Source: Pseudovibrio flavus
GTDB lineage: Bacteria; Pseudomonadota; Alphaproteobacteria; Rhizobiales; Stappiaceae
NCBI RefSeq assembly: GCF_009711345.1
Contig: NZ_SMMA01000065.1
Location: forward strand, 231,042-295,041
Reading direction: 5' to 3'
DNA length: 64,000 bases
This document shows, in pieces, positions 52,818 to 62,315 of this stretch (position 1 is the stretch's first letter; every line of letters starts with the position of its first letter). Position numbers and translations under genes: made by a program. Under the pieces are notes generated by a model. The model made no database searches. It saw only the letters and a list, made by a program, of their open reading frames with translations, and was not told the origin of the DNA.

Positions 52818-55022
52818 ATGACAGCCCATACAAGGGATTGGGACGCCTTCATAACCGTGAAGGATACTGGCTACGCGCACATGGACCTTGCCGTGGACGG
52901 CATTACATGCGCCGCCTGCATGTACGAGATTGAAAGAGCGCTGCAAAGGCTGGATGGTATCGAGAAAGCTCGCGTAAACCTATCCAGCCACCGCCTGTCA
53001 ATCGAGTGGTCCAGTGAAGCGCACGACCCAGCCCAAGTGGTCGATGAGCTGGAGGCTCTTGGCTACAAGGCTTATCCATTTGATCCGGCACGAGTGAAGG
53101 AGCGAGGCGACAAGGTCGGCTCTACTTTGCTCAAAGCGCTTGCCGTTTCCGGTTTTGCAGCAATGAATATCATGCTGCTTTCCATTTCGGTCTGGTCAGG
53201 CAATTCCAGTGATATCGATATGGAAACGCGCGCCTTTTTCCATTGGGTATCCGCCGCGATTGCCATGCCAACAGTGGTTTATGCAGGCCGGCCGTTTTTT
53301 ACCAGCGCTGTGAAGGCTATCAAGGTTGGCCGTCTCAACATGGACGTGCCGATCTCTATCGGTGTGTTGCTGGCAACAGGTCTATCGCTCGTTCAAACCA
53401 TTCAGCACGCCAAACATGCCTATTTTGATAGTGCTGTCATGCTGCTGTTCTTCCTGCTGGCAGGACGCTACCTCGACCACATGATGCGCCGTAAGACGCG
53501 CCGCTTTGCAGAGAATATCGCTGTTCTTAAGGCCGAGAGTGCCAGCCGCTTGAATGATGATGGCTCTACGACCGAGTTGCCGCTTTCAAAAATTGGAGCT
53601 GGTGACCGTGTGATGATCCGCCCGGGTGAGCGGATCTCTGTTGACGGCATTGTGCAGTCCGGTGAAAGCGAGCTGGATCAGAGCTTGGTGACGGGCGAAA
53701 CCATGCTGGAACCTGTCAAAGCAGGGGATGCTGTTTTTGCTGGCACGATGAACACTCATGGCACGCTGATTGTATCCGTCACAGCAGCGGCTAAGGGTAC
53801 GGTTCTAGATGAAGTCAACCGTCTGCTTGAAACGGCTCTTGAAGGACGCTCCACCTATGTGCAGATAGCGGACAGAGCCTCGCGCCTATATGCGCCTGTG
53901 GTTCATGCAGCAGCGCTACTCACGTTCCTTGGCTGGATTGTTTTGGGGCTCAACTGGCAGCCTTCTCTGGTTATCGCAATTTCCGTTCTCATCATCACCT
54001 GCCCATGTGCTTTGGCCTTGGCTATTCCGGCTGTTCAGGTGGTTGCAAGCGGGCAGTTCTTTAAAGAGCGCATACTTCTCAATGCCGGTGATGCTATCGA
54101 GCGTCTTGCCGCTGCTGACACCGTGATCTTTGACAAAACCGGCACCCTGACAATGCCGGACCAGACCCTGCTCATCAGTGCGGATAAAGAGGATGAGGCG
54201 CTTCAACGGGCAGGGCAGTTGGCTCTAAGTTCTACCCATCCGCTCTCGATAGCCGTTGCAAAGGCATCAGGCGCCTTGATGCCAGTGACCGGTGCCAAGG
54301 AGATTGCAGGCAAGGGAGTAGAGGCAAAGGAAGGTGATCAATGGCGAAGGCTTGGTTCTCCTGCATTCTGCGGAGTGCCAGAAGAAACGCTGGCTGAAGC
54401 TATGAAGCAGTTCCCGTCTGCTTCCTTTATTGCCTATGCTGAAGGCGAAAGTGAGCCTCGCCTGTTCCCTATCGGCCAAAGCCTGAGAGACGACGCGGAA
54501 GATGTCATCCGCCTTTTGAAGAAAAAAGGTTACCAGTTGGAAATCCTGTCAGGCGACAGACAAAGCGCGGTGAAGGATGTTGCTGACCAGCTTGGTATTG
54601 CTGCATGGAAGGGCGAGCTTAAGCCGCAAGACAAGATCGCTCGCGTGGAAGAACTAAAACAGGCTGGGCGCAATGTGCTGATGGTGGGCGACGGCTTGAA
54701 CGATGCACCTGCTTTGGCCGCTGCCAACGTGTCGCTTTCCCCCGTTTCAGCCGTCCATATCTCCCAATCAGCTTCGGATGCAGTCTTTATGGGTGACAGC
54801 ATTCGTCCAATCTACGATGGCCTTCAGATTGCCCGTAGAGCCCATGTTTTGATGCAGCAGAACCTTTGGATTTCTGCCATCTACAACGTCCTTGCTGTGC
54901 CTATTGCCGTTATGGGTTTTGTCACGCCGCTGGTTGCTGCATTGGCTATGTCTGGCTCATCGATACTTGTAACCTTGAACGCAGTACGCCTGCGCTTGTC
55001 CTTTCTTTCTAAATCACAGTAA
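52818..55022 (+). CDS. ccoI: Copper-transporting P-type ATPase CcoI (FixI)
   Basis: P1B-type ATPase of 734 aa that exports copper for insertion into cbb3 oxidase. It has an N-terminal metal-binding domain with GITCAACMYEIE (CxxC), the membrane CPC motif in TCPCALALAIPAVQV, the phosphorylation site DKTGTLTMP, STHPLSIAVA (HP motif) and the hinge GDGLNDAPALAAANV. The TGE-type actuator site is in LVTGETMLEP. The ATG at 52818 lies ten bases past the ccoH stop. Confidence 0.96.
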   Translation: MTAHTRDWDAFITVKDTGYAHMDLAVDGITCAACMYEIERALQRLDGIEKARVNLSSHRLSIEWSSEAHDPAQVVDELEALGYKAYPFDPARVKERGDKVGSTLLKALAVSGFAAMNIMLLSISVWSGNSSDIDMETRAFFHWVSAAIAMPTVVYAGRPFFTSAVKAIKVGRLNMDVPISIGVLLATGLSLVQTIQHAKHAYFDSAVMLLFFLLAGRYLDHMMRRKTRRFAENIAVLKAESASRLNDDGSTTELPLSKIGAGDRVMIRPGERISVDGIVQSGESELDQSLVTGETMLEPVKAGDAVFAGTMNTHGTLIVSVTAAAKGTVLDEVNRLLETALEGRSTYVQIADRASRLYAPVVHAAALLTFLGWIVLGLNWQPSLVIAISVLIITCPCALALAIPAVQVVASGQFFKERILLNAGDAIERLAAADTVIFDKTGTLTMPDQTLLISADKEDEALQRAGQLALSSTHPLSIAVAKASGALMPVTGAKEIAGKGVEAKEGDQWRRLGSPAFCGVPEETLAEAMKQFPSASFIAYAEGESEPRLFPIGQSLRDDAEDVIRLLKKKGYQLEILSGDRQSAVKDVADQLGIAAWKGELKPQDKIARVEELKQAGRNVLMVGDGLNDAPALAAANVSLSPVSAVHISQSASDAVFMGDSIRPIYDGLQIARRAHVLMQQNLWISAIYNVLAVPIAVMGFVTPLVAALAMSGSSILVTLNAVRLRLSFLSKSQ

Positions 55023-55058
55023 GATGCCCCCTAGTTCAAAAGGGCTGAAGTTCGCACA

Positions 55059-55235
55059 ATGGAAATTCTTGTCTATCTAATTCCAATAGCACTCTTTTTA
55101 GGTGGAGCAGGCCTTGCTGCATTCTTGTGGTCGCTGCGTTCAGGTCAGTATGAGGACTTGGAAGGGGCCAAGTGGCGCATTTTGGACGATAGCGACGTGG
55201 AAGGGCCCAAGCGGGCCCAAGAAAACGACGGTTAG
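55059..55235 (+). CDS. ccoS: cbb3 oxidase assembly protein CcoS
   Basis: A 58-aa protein with one N-terminal helix (LVYLIPIALFLGGAGLAAFL) and the family motif FLWSLRSGQYEDLEGAKWRI, here followed by LDDSD. CcoS is needed for cofactor insertion into cbb3 oxidase. It closes the ccoGHIS set, 36 bases after ccoI. Its length and the motif RSGQYEDLEG make the call firm. Confidence 0.95.
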   Translation: MEILVYLIPIALFLGGAGLAAFLWSLRSGQYEDLEGAKWRILDDSDVEGPKRAQENDG

Positions 55236-55276
55236 TAACCCAAGCGAACCGCTAGCAAATTGCTGCCACGGCATAT

Positions 55277-56536
55277 TTGCTCACCACTATTGAAGATAGG
55301 CTTGAAGAGCGTTTTTCCCATAGGCTGCTAACAACAGCACCAGTTGGGGGAAGAAGCTTGAGCTTCGCATTCGTTTCCGTTGCAGATACACCTTTCGAGC
55401 AGAGCCTTTCCTTCCAGCGCCTAACCGCACGGTTAGGAAGTGTCATTAGCCTTGCAGCGCTCTTCTGGCTGTTTGCTCCCCCAATCGTTTTCCTTGCTTG
55501 TGAAGTTGCCTTCCTGTGTCTTGCAGTGGCCTTAACCTTCCTGTTTGTGGCAGGGCAACTGCAACTAACGGATGTTTTTCGCAATGAGGTTCTTCGCGGC
55601 GTTAACTCGTTGGCGATGAGCGCGGCTGATGAAGAGGGAAAACGCGAGGGGGTAAAGGAAGACGAGCCCCGATGGTGGTGGCGGATAATTGACGACAAGA
55701 AGTTTCCGGAGGAGATGGAATACTCCGCCAAGTTTCTCATTGAAGCTTTGGAGAAACGCCAGTTCGTTCTCTACTATCAGCCACAGATATCGGTTGCGAA
55801 TGGAGATGTTGTAGGTGTTGAAGCTCTTCTGCGTTGGATGCCTTCCCCTGATGAAAGGGTGATGCCAGACGCTTTTCTTCCGCAAGTTGAAGCTATTGGC
55901 CGGCTTCCTGAGCTTACTCGTCAAGTGCTGACACAGGCAATCGAGGCCACGGCAGCCCTGCATCGTTCTGGCAATGTAATCTCCATGGCGGTCAATCTAT
56001 CGGCTCGTGACCTTGAAGATAACAGTCTCCCCCTTTGGCTGAAAAACGAAGCGCAAAAGTGGAAACTTGCGCCCAAGTCCATTGAACTGGAGATTACCGA
56101 AACCGCACCTATCCATGATAGTAGGCAGGCTCAGATCAATCTCTCTACGCTCCGCAGTTTCGGGTTTTTAGTATCTCTAGATGATTTTGGAACAGGCCAT
56201 TCGAACCTTGAGCGGCTCGCAGATCATGAAGTCGATGCATTGAAAATTGATCGGCGCTTTATTCAAGCCATGGAAGATGACAAAAAAGCGGATACCGTCA
56301 TTCTAGCCATTGTTCAGATGTGTCGTAATCTTGGTTTGAAGAGCGTTGCAGAGGGCGTGGAGACGCAAGATCAAGTCAAGCGGCTAGCAGCAGTGGGTGT
56401 TGATACCTTGCAAGGGTTTTACTATTCGCCGCCTCTCTCCCAGACGGATCTAAGAGCTTGGTTACGGGCGTGGAAGGGCAGGAACGGTTCCCGCCCAATG
56501 GCGAATACCTCGCTTGAAACAATAGCACCCAGCTAA
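55277..56536 (+). CDS. EAL-domain c-di-GMP phosphodiesterase, membrane anchored
   Basis: A 419-aa protein with two membrane helices near residues 48-95 and an EAL domain from about residue 150. Active-site residues are complete: EALLRW (EAL), NLSARDL (N), ELEITET (E), LDDFGTGHSNL (DDFGTG), ALKIDRRFI (K) and AEGVET. It should therefore hydrolyse c-di-GMP. The TTG at 55277 is the likely start since the frame opens only seven codons earlier, and the next Met would remove the helices. It follows ccoS by 41 bases, so it is probably transcribed with the oxidase assembly genes. Confidence 0.9.
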   Translation: MLTTIEDRLEERFSHRLLTTAPVGGRSLSFAFVSVADTPFEQSLSFQRLTARLGSVISLAALFWLFAPPIVFLACEVAFLCLAVALTFLFVAGQLQLTDVFRNEVLRGVNSLAMSAADEEGKREGVKEDEPRWWWRIIDDKKFPEEMEYSAKFLIEALEKRQFVLYYQPQISVANGDVVGVEALLRWMPSPDERVMPDAFLPQVEAIGRLPELTRQVLTQAIEATAALHRSGNVISMAVNLSARDLEDNSLPLWLKNEAQKWKLAPKSIELEITETAPIHDSRQAQINLSTLRSFGFLVSLDDFGTGHSNLERLADHEVDALKIDRRFIQAMEDDKKADTVILAIVQMCRNLGLKSVAEGVETQDQVKRLAAVGVDTLQGFYYSPPLSQTDLRAWLRAWKGRNGSRPMANTSLETIAPS

Positions 56537-56540
56537 ACAA

Positions 56541-56564
56541 AAAGGGCGGTAAAACCGCCCCTTT
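56541..56564 (-). terminator. Rho-independent terminator between the EAL gene and hemA
   Basis: GGGCGGT (56544-56550), AAA, ACCGCCC (56554-56560) form a perfect 7-bp stem. On the minus strand a TTTTTG tract follows, ending hemA; on the plus side CTTTC follows, so it may also end the EAL gene. Confidence 0.9.
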
Positions 56565-56588
56565 CAAAAACGTTATCTCAGCGAAAAA

Positions 56589-57881
56589 TTAGCCGCCTGC
56601 TGCATGATGCAGAAACTTTTTGGCTGTCACAGCCTCATCGTCCTGCTCAAAGCCTCTGGTTTGAATGCCAAGGGTTTGCCAAACATCCAGAAGCGCATCG
56701 CGCAGCTGCTCGATCAACGCGTCGTTGTGGAACGGACCCGGAGTAATACGCAGGCGCTCGGTGCCGCGTGGTACTGTTGGGTAGTTGATCGGCTGAATGT
56801 AAATGCCGTGCTTTTCAAGAAGCATGTCAGATGCTTTCTTGCAAAGGTCAGGATCAGCGACAAGAACAGGAACGATGTGGGTTTCAGACGGCATTACCGG
56901 CAAACCGGCAGCGTTCAGAACCTCTTTGGTCTTGGCTGATTGTCTCTGCTGGCCTTCACGCTCAGCGGAAGAGCCCTTCAGATGGCGAATGGAAGCCGTC
57001 GCGGCAGCTGCCAGCCCTGGAGGAATTGCTGTGGTGAAGATAAAGCCTGGTGCGTAAGAGCGCACAGCATCCACCACCGCTTTACTGGAGGTGATGTAAC
57101 CACCCAGCACACCGTAGGCTTTAGCTAACGTACCTTCAATCACGTCGATGCGGTCCATGACGTCGTCGCGTTCACAAATACCGCCACCACGTGGGCCGTA
57201 CATGCCAACAGCGTGTACTTCGTCGATGTAGGTCATCGCGTTGTATTTGTCCGCAAGGTCGGCAATGCGCTCGATAGGAGCAATGTCGCCGTCCATGGAG
57301 TAGACAGATTCAAAAGCAATCAGTTTGGCGCGGTCCGAACCGGCTTCACGCAGCAGATCTTCCAGATGCTCAAGGTCATTGTGACGCCAGATTTTCTTTG
57401 CGGTACCAGCACCACGAACACCCGCGATCATGGATGCATGGTTCAGCTCGTCGGAAAGAATAAGGCAGTCAGGCAATAGCTTTGCAATGGTCGAGATAGA
57501 TGCCTCGTTAGACACATATCCGGAGGTGAAGACCAGTGCAGCCTCTTTGCTGTGAAGGTCTGCAAGCTCATGTTCCAACTGAACGAGAGGATGGTTGGTT
57601 CCAGAGATGTTACGTGTGCCACCAGCGCCTGCGCCCATGCTTTTAACAGTGTCGCAAAGTGCGTTGGTTACAACCTCGTGTTGTCCCATTCCCAGATAGT
57701 CGTTTGAACACCAAACGACAATTTCCCGCTCGTTGGAGTTGCTCGGCCAGATATTTTCGTCAGGGCGCCAGATTGCATAAGGGAAGCGACCCGAAATTCG
57801 CTCCAGATCTGCAAAGATTCTGTAGCGTTTTTCCTCTTTCAGAGAAGTTATAGCCTCACTGAAGATGCCCTGATAATTCAT
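56589..57881 (-). CDS. hemA: 5-aminolevulinate synthase (Shemin pathway)
   Basis: PLP enzyme of 430 aa that condenses glycine and succinyl-CoA to 5-aminolevulinate, the first step of haem synthesis in alphaproteobacteria. Signature segments are [66 protein letters not shown] and the PLP lysine in [15 protein letters not shown]. The start is the ATG at 57881. It is convergent with the EAL gene. No FixK box is visible in the 275 bases upstream, so control by low oxygen is not shown. Confidence 0.97.
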   Translation of the reverse strand: MNYQGIFSEAITSLKEEKRYRIFADLERISGRFPYAIWRPDENIWPSNSNEREIVVWCSNDYLGMGQHEVVTNALCDTVKSMGAGAGGTRNISGTNHPLVQLEHELADLHSKEAALVFTSGYVSNEASISTIAKLLPDCLILSDELNHASMIAGVRGAGTAKKIWRHNDLEHLEDLLREAGSDRAKLIAFESVYSMDGDIAPIERIADLADKYNAMTYIDEVHAVGMYGPRGGGICERDDVMDRIDVIEGTLAKAYGVLGGYITSSKAVVDAVRSYAPGFIFTTAIPPGLAAAATASIRHLKGSSAEREGQQRQSAKTKEVLNAAGLPVMPSETHIVPVLVADPDLCKKASDMLLEKHGIYIQPINYPTVPRGTERLRITPGPFHNDALIEQLRDALLDVWQTLGIQTRGFEQDDEAVTAKKFLHHAAGG

Positions 57882-58156
57882 CGATTATTCCTTGTGCGAA
57901 AACCACTTTAGGATTTCCTGAACCATAGCCTAGGTGGTCCTGAATGTCGCAGGTCATTTTGACGCGGGTTCGCTTTTTAAGTGCATTAATCCCGCGTGGG
58001 TATGTTCGGTCAATCCTAGACTATTTTTATCTTCTTATACCTGCGACCATCTTACATTCTTGCCGAATTTCGTAGATACAGATAACTAGTTTTCTGTAAG
58101 AGTAAATACAAATATAAATTGAACATTATGATAATCACGATTTGGGAGGCAAATTG

Positions 58157-58663
58157 ATGAGCATTGATCTCTCATCGCTCTCCTTTTTGTTAGTTGAAGA
58201 TAGCGCCTACATGCGCACAATTTTGCGCACAATGCTGCAGGGTTTTGGAGCTCGCCGAATTATCGAGGCCGAGGACGGAGCCGCTGGTCTTGAGGCTATG
58301 GACCGCGTAAACCCTGATATTATTATTCTTGATTGGGTTATGCCGATTCTCGACGGCGCTGACATGGTGCGCATCATCCGCAACCCGGATAACCCTCATG
58401 CCTATACGCCAATCATTATGGTAACGGCGCACACAGAGCGTTCACGAATTCTTGAAGCAAGAAAGCTGGGCGTGCATGAATTGCTGTGCAAACCGATCTC
58501 GGCGAAGGCGCTTCACCAGCGCATTATGAGCGTAATTCTGCAACCTAGAGACTTTGTGAAGTCGGCGGGATATTTCGGTCCTGCTCCTCGTGAGGTTCGC
58601 ACCCATCCAAAAAAGTGGACGTCGCCAAACACCCCTCCGACATCAGGTAGCCAGATGATCTAG
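58157..58663 (+). CDS. CheY-like response regulator with basic tail
   Basis: A 168-aa protein with a receiver domain (about 1-130). It has LLVEDSAYMRTILR, the phospho-acceptor in IIILDWVMPILDG, the threonine in IIMVTAHTE and the lysine in LLCKPISAKA. The tail of about 40 residues (FVKSAGYFGPAPREVRTH) contains the GYFGP motif seen in a group of alphaproteobacterial single-receiver proteins. It has no DNA-binding domain, so it acts by protein contact. The ATG at 58157 lies behind GGGAGG. The partner kinase is not in the window. Confidence 0.9.
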   Translation: MSIDLSSLSFLLVEDSAYMRTILRTMLQGFGARRIIEAEDGAAGLEAMDRVNPDIIILDWVMPILDGADMVRIIRNPDNPHAYTPIIMVTAHTERSRILEARKLGVHELLCKPISAKALHQRIMSVILQPRDFVKSAGYFGPAPREVRTHPKKWTSPNTPPTSGSQMI

Positions 58664-58711
58664 CGGCCCATCGTGGCCGTGGATGGTCTGGCGAGACGTT
58701 TGCGGTAAGGC

Positions 58712-58900
58712 TTAATCAGCCAACTCTTCAATGAAGGCGGATGCGCTTGCCCACTTATCAGGAGAAAGAGTTGTCGCAAGCCGGATAAGGCGTCTGAACT
58801 CTTTTTCCTCTAGTTGATACTTGAGAAGCTGAAATTCAGCTTCCGAAAATGCCCCTGTCGCTACAGGCTCCCTGCGAACAGGTGTCGCTACTTGATCCAT
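58712..58900 (-). CDS. Small protein of unknown function, 62 aa
   Basis: A 62-aa predicted soluble helical protein (AEFQLLKYQLEEKEFRRLIR, then ATTLSPDKWASASAF). The ATG at 58900 follows GGAGGA at perfect spacing, which is the main support for its reality. It is convergent with the CheY-like gene. Its leader contains a nested inverted repeat (58929-58974). I do not recognise a family and assign no function. Confidence 0.6.
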   Translation of the reverse strand: MDQVATPVRREPVATGAFSEAEFQLLKYQLEEKEFRRLIRLATTLSPDKWASASAFIEELAD

Positions 58901-59574
58901 CTAAATCCTCCAGACCCAAAATATACAGGGCTGACGGCTTGTCCGGTCTGTTTAGGACAACGCAGCGGTCAGCCAAACTGATATTCCCGATAGTTTATGC
59001 GGCTAAAAGCATGCTCCACTCTGGTGCAGTGTAAAGGTGAGGCAGAGAAAAAGAGCGGTTTGGAGAAGGGTTGTGTTGCAAAGGACACGTTAGTCCTCTG
59101 CGTGAATTACCGTAGGTGGTAGTGGGTGTGAATTTCAATTCACCTAATAATTTAGTCTCAGATATAAATAAATTACTGGTTGTGTTTTCTGGTCCAGTGA
59201 TTCGAAATTTCAGTGGCTGAGAGCCTGATGTTGCGGTTTGATCGCTTCAAGGGATGGGATGTTCACACCAAACTGTGTTTGTTAGTAGTCGCGCTTAGAG
59301 GAGATGGCACAGATGAAGATGCCTCTCCAAGCTGAACGAGTGGTCATGCAACAATCTGGAGGAAACTTGATCGTGTAACCTACGAAAAAAAACGTCCCCG
59401 AAGGGTAGGACTATAGGCTCGATCAAGAACGAGTTGGCAGCGCTAATGCCGCGCCAAGGAATAGTGCTAGCCAAGAAAGCCGAATTTGCGCTGAACAATA
59501 ATCGTAAACGAATGGAATACGCATGAAGCGCACAGCAATATTGCCGTAACTATTTGATTTTGTGTGGGGGAGGA
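58901..59574. other. Intergenic region of about 670 bases with two inverted repeats
   Basis: No convincing gene was found. A nested hairpin lies at 58929-58974 (outer GGCTGAC/GTCAGCC, inner TTGTCC/GGACAA). A second dyad, GGTG-T-GAATT / AATTCACC, is at 59125-59144. Several short frames exist, including a 21-codon one at 59314, but none has support. A small RNA gene is possible but not demonstrable here. Confidence 0.5.
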
Positions 59575-59649
59575 TGGTGCTGCGAGGGAGGATTGAACTC
59601 CCGACCTCACCCTTACCAAGGGTGCGCTCTACCACTGAGCTACCGCAGC
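59575..59649 (-). tRNA. tRNA-Thr (anticodon GGT)
   Basis: Minus strand, 75 bases with encoded CCA. The acceptor stem begins GCTGCGG and ends TCGCAGC with discriminator A. The anticodon stem-loop is CACCC-TTGGTAA-GGGTG, giving anticodon GGT, which reads the threonine codon ACC. The T arm is GGGAG-TTCAATC-CTCCC. Confidence 0.96.
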
Positions 59650-59678
59650 TTCCAAAGAAGCGATCTTGACTTTCTGAA

Positions 59679-59753
59679 TGGTGCTGCGAGGGAGGATTGA
59701 ACTCCCGACCTCACCCTTACCAAGGGTGCGCTCTACCACTGAGCTACCGCAGC
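59679..59753 (-). tRNA. tRNA-Thr (anticodon GGT), identical second copy
   Basis: Same sequence as the copy at 59575-59649, 29 bases upstream in the direction of transcription, also with encoded CCA. The tandem arrangement suggests recent duplication and one shared transcript. Confidence 0.96.
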
Positions 59754-60017
59754 ATTCCAGAGAAAAGCTATAAAAGCTTTCATTTTCAAGACCTTATCGC
59801 TATTTGACAGAGTCAATCAGCGTGTCAGGGAGGCGTTCCCCGCTGACGAGGTGGCTTTTGCCATAACCTTATTTCCTGCGCAAGTGCATTTTTTCCATTT
59901 GTGTGGAAATGCGACGAACTGGGGAAATTTGGACTTATTTTGTACGTGTCCTTACCAAGTTAGAGTAGGCCTCAGCTTATTACTGAGCTAATAAATCTCC
60001 AACTTAAGGGGATCAAA

Positions 60018-60170
60018 ATGTCTGAAAGCGAAAAGCCTACAGAAAAAAAGGTGAGCGCGAAGGCGTCCGCCAAGGCGGATAAAGACGCACGACTGGCTGA
60101 AAAACTGAGAGCCAATCTTAGAAGACGCAAGCAGGCTACAAAAAAGCAGAGCGCTGAGGGTGAAGAGTAA
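60018..60170 (+). CDS. Small lysine/arginine-rich conserved protein, 50 aa
   Basis: A 50-aa very basic protein from the ATG at 60018 behind AAGGGG. The core ARLAEKLRANLRRRKQATK resembles a short conserved protein of alphaproteobacteria with the pattern RL-x-x-x-LR-x-NL-x-RRK. The first half is a low-complexity Lys/Ala/Glu segment. Nucleic-acid binding is plausible from charge but not established. It lies 263 bases before murA on the same strand. Confidence 0.72.
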   Translation: MSESEKPTEKKVSAKASAKADKDARLAEKLRANLRRRKQATKKQSAEGEE

Positions 60171-60433
60171 CCTTTGGAACGACCTTTGCGCCAAGCCATC
60201 TCGATTGAGAGATTAAGGACAGAGCAGGGCGGGGTAACTTGCCATTCTCCTCTAATTATGTCCTTGGCTGAGGCCGTTTTGGGTCGTGAAGCAGTCATTA
60301 AGCTGCTTTGTGTTAATTTTTAGCGGATGCAATGGCATGCCACGCCTTGCTTCTGCCTTATGGCTAGTGTTAGAGGACGAGATTAACTCGTAGGGCCTGC
60401 TCGGCCACTTCATTGTTTGGGGTTTAAAGCTGA

Positions 60434-61723
60434 ATGGACAAAATTCGTATTGTGGGTGGCAATAAGCTTCACGGCACGCTTCCCATTTCTGGTGCAAAGA
60501 ACGCAGCACTACCATTGATGATTGCCTCTCTTCTGACTGAAGAGACACTGACGCTGGAAAATGTTCCGCGGCTGCGTGACGTCGCACAGTTGATGCAAAT
60601 TCTGTCCAATCATGGTGTTGACTATTCTGTAGATGGCAAACGCGCAGGCCAGAACCTGCTTGCGGGCCAGACACTGCATCTGTCCGCCTCTGGTATCGTT
60701 GATACTACCGCGCCTTATGATCTCGTATCCAAAATGCGCGCAAGTTTCTGGGTTATTGGCCCGTTGTTGGCTCGCATGGGTCAGGCGCGCGTTTCTCTGC
60801 CTGGTGGCTGTGCAATCGGTACCCGTCCGGTTGACTTCTTTATTGATGGTCTTAAAGCGCTCGGCGCGAATATCGATATCGACCGCGGTTACATTGTGGC
60901 GGACACTAATGGCGGCCTGAAGGGCGGACGCGTTGTCTTCCCTAAAGTGTCTGTTGGCGCGACCCACACCATTATGATGGCGGCAACCCTTGCAAAGGGT
61001 GAAACCGTTATTGAAAACGCAGCGCGTGAGCCAGAAGTAACTGATCTTGCAAACTGCCTCGTTGGCATGGGCGCTAAGATTGAAGGCATCGGCACAGATA
61101 CACTCCACATTCAGGGCGTAGAAGGCCTCCATGCCTACCGTCATCCTGTTGTTGCTGACCGTATCGAGACCGGTACCTACGCAATGGCTGTTGCGATGAC
61201 TGGTGGTGAAGTGGTGCTGGAAGGCGCGCGCGCTGACCTGCTTCAGTCTGCTTTTGAGGTTCTCTCACGCACTGGCACCGAAATCACCGAAGTAGAAAAC
61301 GGCATCAAGATTTTCCGCAATGGCAACGGTATCGAGCCAGTTGATATTGTGACTGATCCATTCCCCGGCTTCCCGACTGACTTGCAGGCGCAGTTTATGG
61401 CGCTGATGACCCGCGCAAAGGGCACCAGCAAGATCACGGAGACCATCTTCGAAAACCGCTTCATGCATGTGCAGGAGCTGGCTCGTCTTGGCGCTCGCAT
61501 TTCTCTTGATGGTCAGGTCGCAACAGTTCACGGCGTAGATCACCTTATCGGTGCACCTGTTATGGCAACCGACCTGCGCGCTTCCGTTTCCCTCGTTATC
61601 GCAGGCCTTGTGGCCGAAGGCGAAACAGAAGTGAGCCGCGTTTATCATCTTGATCGTGGTTTTGAGCGCCTTGAAGATAAATTGTCAGCCTGTGGGGCTG
61701 TAATTGAGCGCATCTCTGCCTAA
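60434..61723 (+). CDS. murA: UDP-N-acetylglucosamine 1-carboxyvinyltransferase
   Basis: First committed enzyme of peptidoglycan synthesis, 429 aa, transferring enolpyruvate from PEP to UDP-GlcNAc in the cytoplasm. The N-terminus [20 protein letters not shown] holds the conserved lysine and asparagine. The catalytic cysteine, the fosfomycin target, is in [16 protein letters not shown] late [15 protein letters not shown] and [10 protein letters not shown] complete the match. It is followed by DUF2948 and hisD genes, a common Hyphomicrobiales order. Confidence 0.97.
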   Translation: MDKIRIVGGNKLHGTLPISGAKNAALPLMIASLLTEETLTLENVPRLRDVAQLMQILSNHGVDYSVDGKRAGQNLLAGQTLHLSASGIVDTTAPYDLVSKMRASFWVIGPLLARMGQARVSLPGGCAIGTRPVDFFIDGLKALGANIDIDRGYIVADTNGGLKGGRVVFPKVSVGATHTIMMAATLAKGETVIENAAREPEVTDLANCLVGMGAKIEGIGTDTLHIQGVEGLHAYRHPVVADRIETGTYAMAVAMTGGEVVLEGARADLLQSAFEVLSRTGTEITEVENGIKIFRNGNGIEPVDIVTDPFPGFPTDLQAQFMALMTRAKGTSKITETIFENRFMHVQELARLGARISLDGQVATVHGVDHLIGAPVMATDLRASVSLVIAGLVAEGETEVSRVYHLDRGFERLEDKLSACGAVIERISA

Positions 61724-61832
61724 CTAATGGGTGGGCGCTTTTTCCAATAGCGATGAAGCGCCCGACCAATTGCCGGTGTTCTATTGTGGAACCGCCGGCC
61801 TCCCTGAACGAGGTAAGGAGAGAAAAGGCACT

Positions 61833-62258
61833 ATGAAGCTGGCTGCTCTGGATGAAGAAGACCTCACCGTTGTATCGACAATGGTTCAGGATGCCGTACT
61901 TAAGGTCGGTGACATCCAATATTTCCCAAAAGAAAAACAACTTGTTGTGGCTATGAACCGGTTTGCGTGGGACGAGGCTGAAAGCGCCCCGGACACCAAC
62001 CAGCGCCATCGGGCTGTTTTGCGCATTTCCCGCATTGAGAGCCTTCAATGCAAAAACATTGATCAGGCGAATAAGGACACGGTTTTGTCTCTGTTGGCGT
62101 TGCGTTTCCAACCAGAAATTGAACCGGGTGGTCGTTTGATCTTGGAGTTCTCAGGCGGAGCTGCTATGGCAGCAAACGTTGAGTGTCTCGAGGTGCAGCT
62201 TGCTGACCTTGGAGCCCGTTGGGCAACAAGTAACCGGCCGCATCACGAGCTGGACTAG
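61833..62258 (+). CDS. DUF2948 family protein
   Basis: A 141-aa protein starting MKLAALDEEDLTVVSTMVQD, the hallmark opening of DUF2948, an alphaproteobacterial family of unknown function regularly located between murA and hisD. The ATG at 61833 is preferred, with AAGGAG about 16 bases and AAGG about 6 bases upstream; longer in-frame starts toward murA are rejected. It ends ECLEVQLADLGARW, also typical. No catalytic motif is visible. Confidence 0.88.
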   Translation: MKLAALDEEDLTVVSTMVQDAVLKVGDIQYFPKEKQLVVAMNRFAWDEAESAPDTNQRHRAVLRISRIESLQCKNIDQANKDTVLSLLALRFQPEIEPGGRLILEFSGGAAMAANVECLEVQLADLGARWATSNRPHHELD

Positions 62259-62315
62259 CTAATCGCAAATCAAACAAAGCATTAGCGCTATCAAACCCTT
62301 CGGATATACAAGCCA

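Noticed and set aside
57882-58156. A FixK/FNR box upstream of hemA
   Set aside because: The region has TTGAC and GTCAATC pieces but no TTGA-N6-TCAA arrangement.
59295-59498. A 67-codon minus-strand frame in the gap before the tRNA genes
   Set aside because: It has no ribosome site or recognisable sequence, and it is of a length expected by chance.
59575-59753. tRNA genes as the edge of a genomic island
   Set aside because: No integrase, no partial tRNA repeat within the window and ordinary housekeeping genes on both sides.
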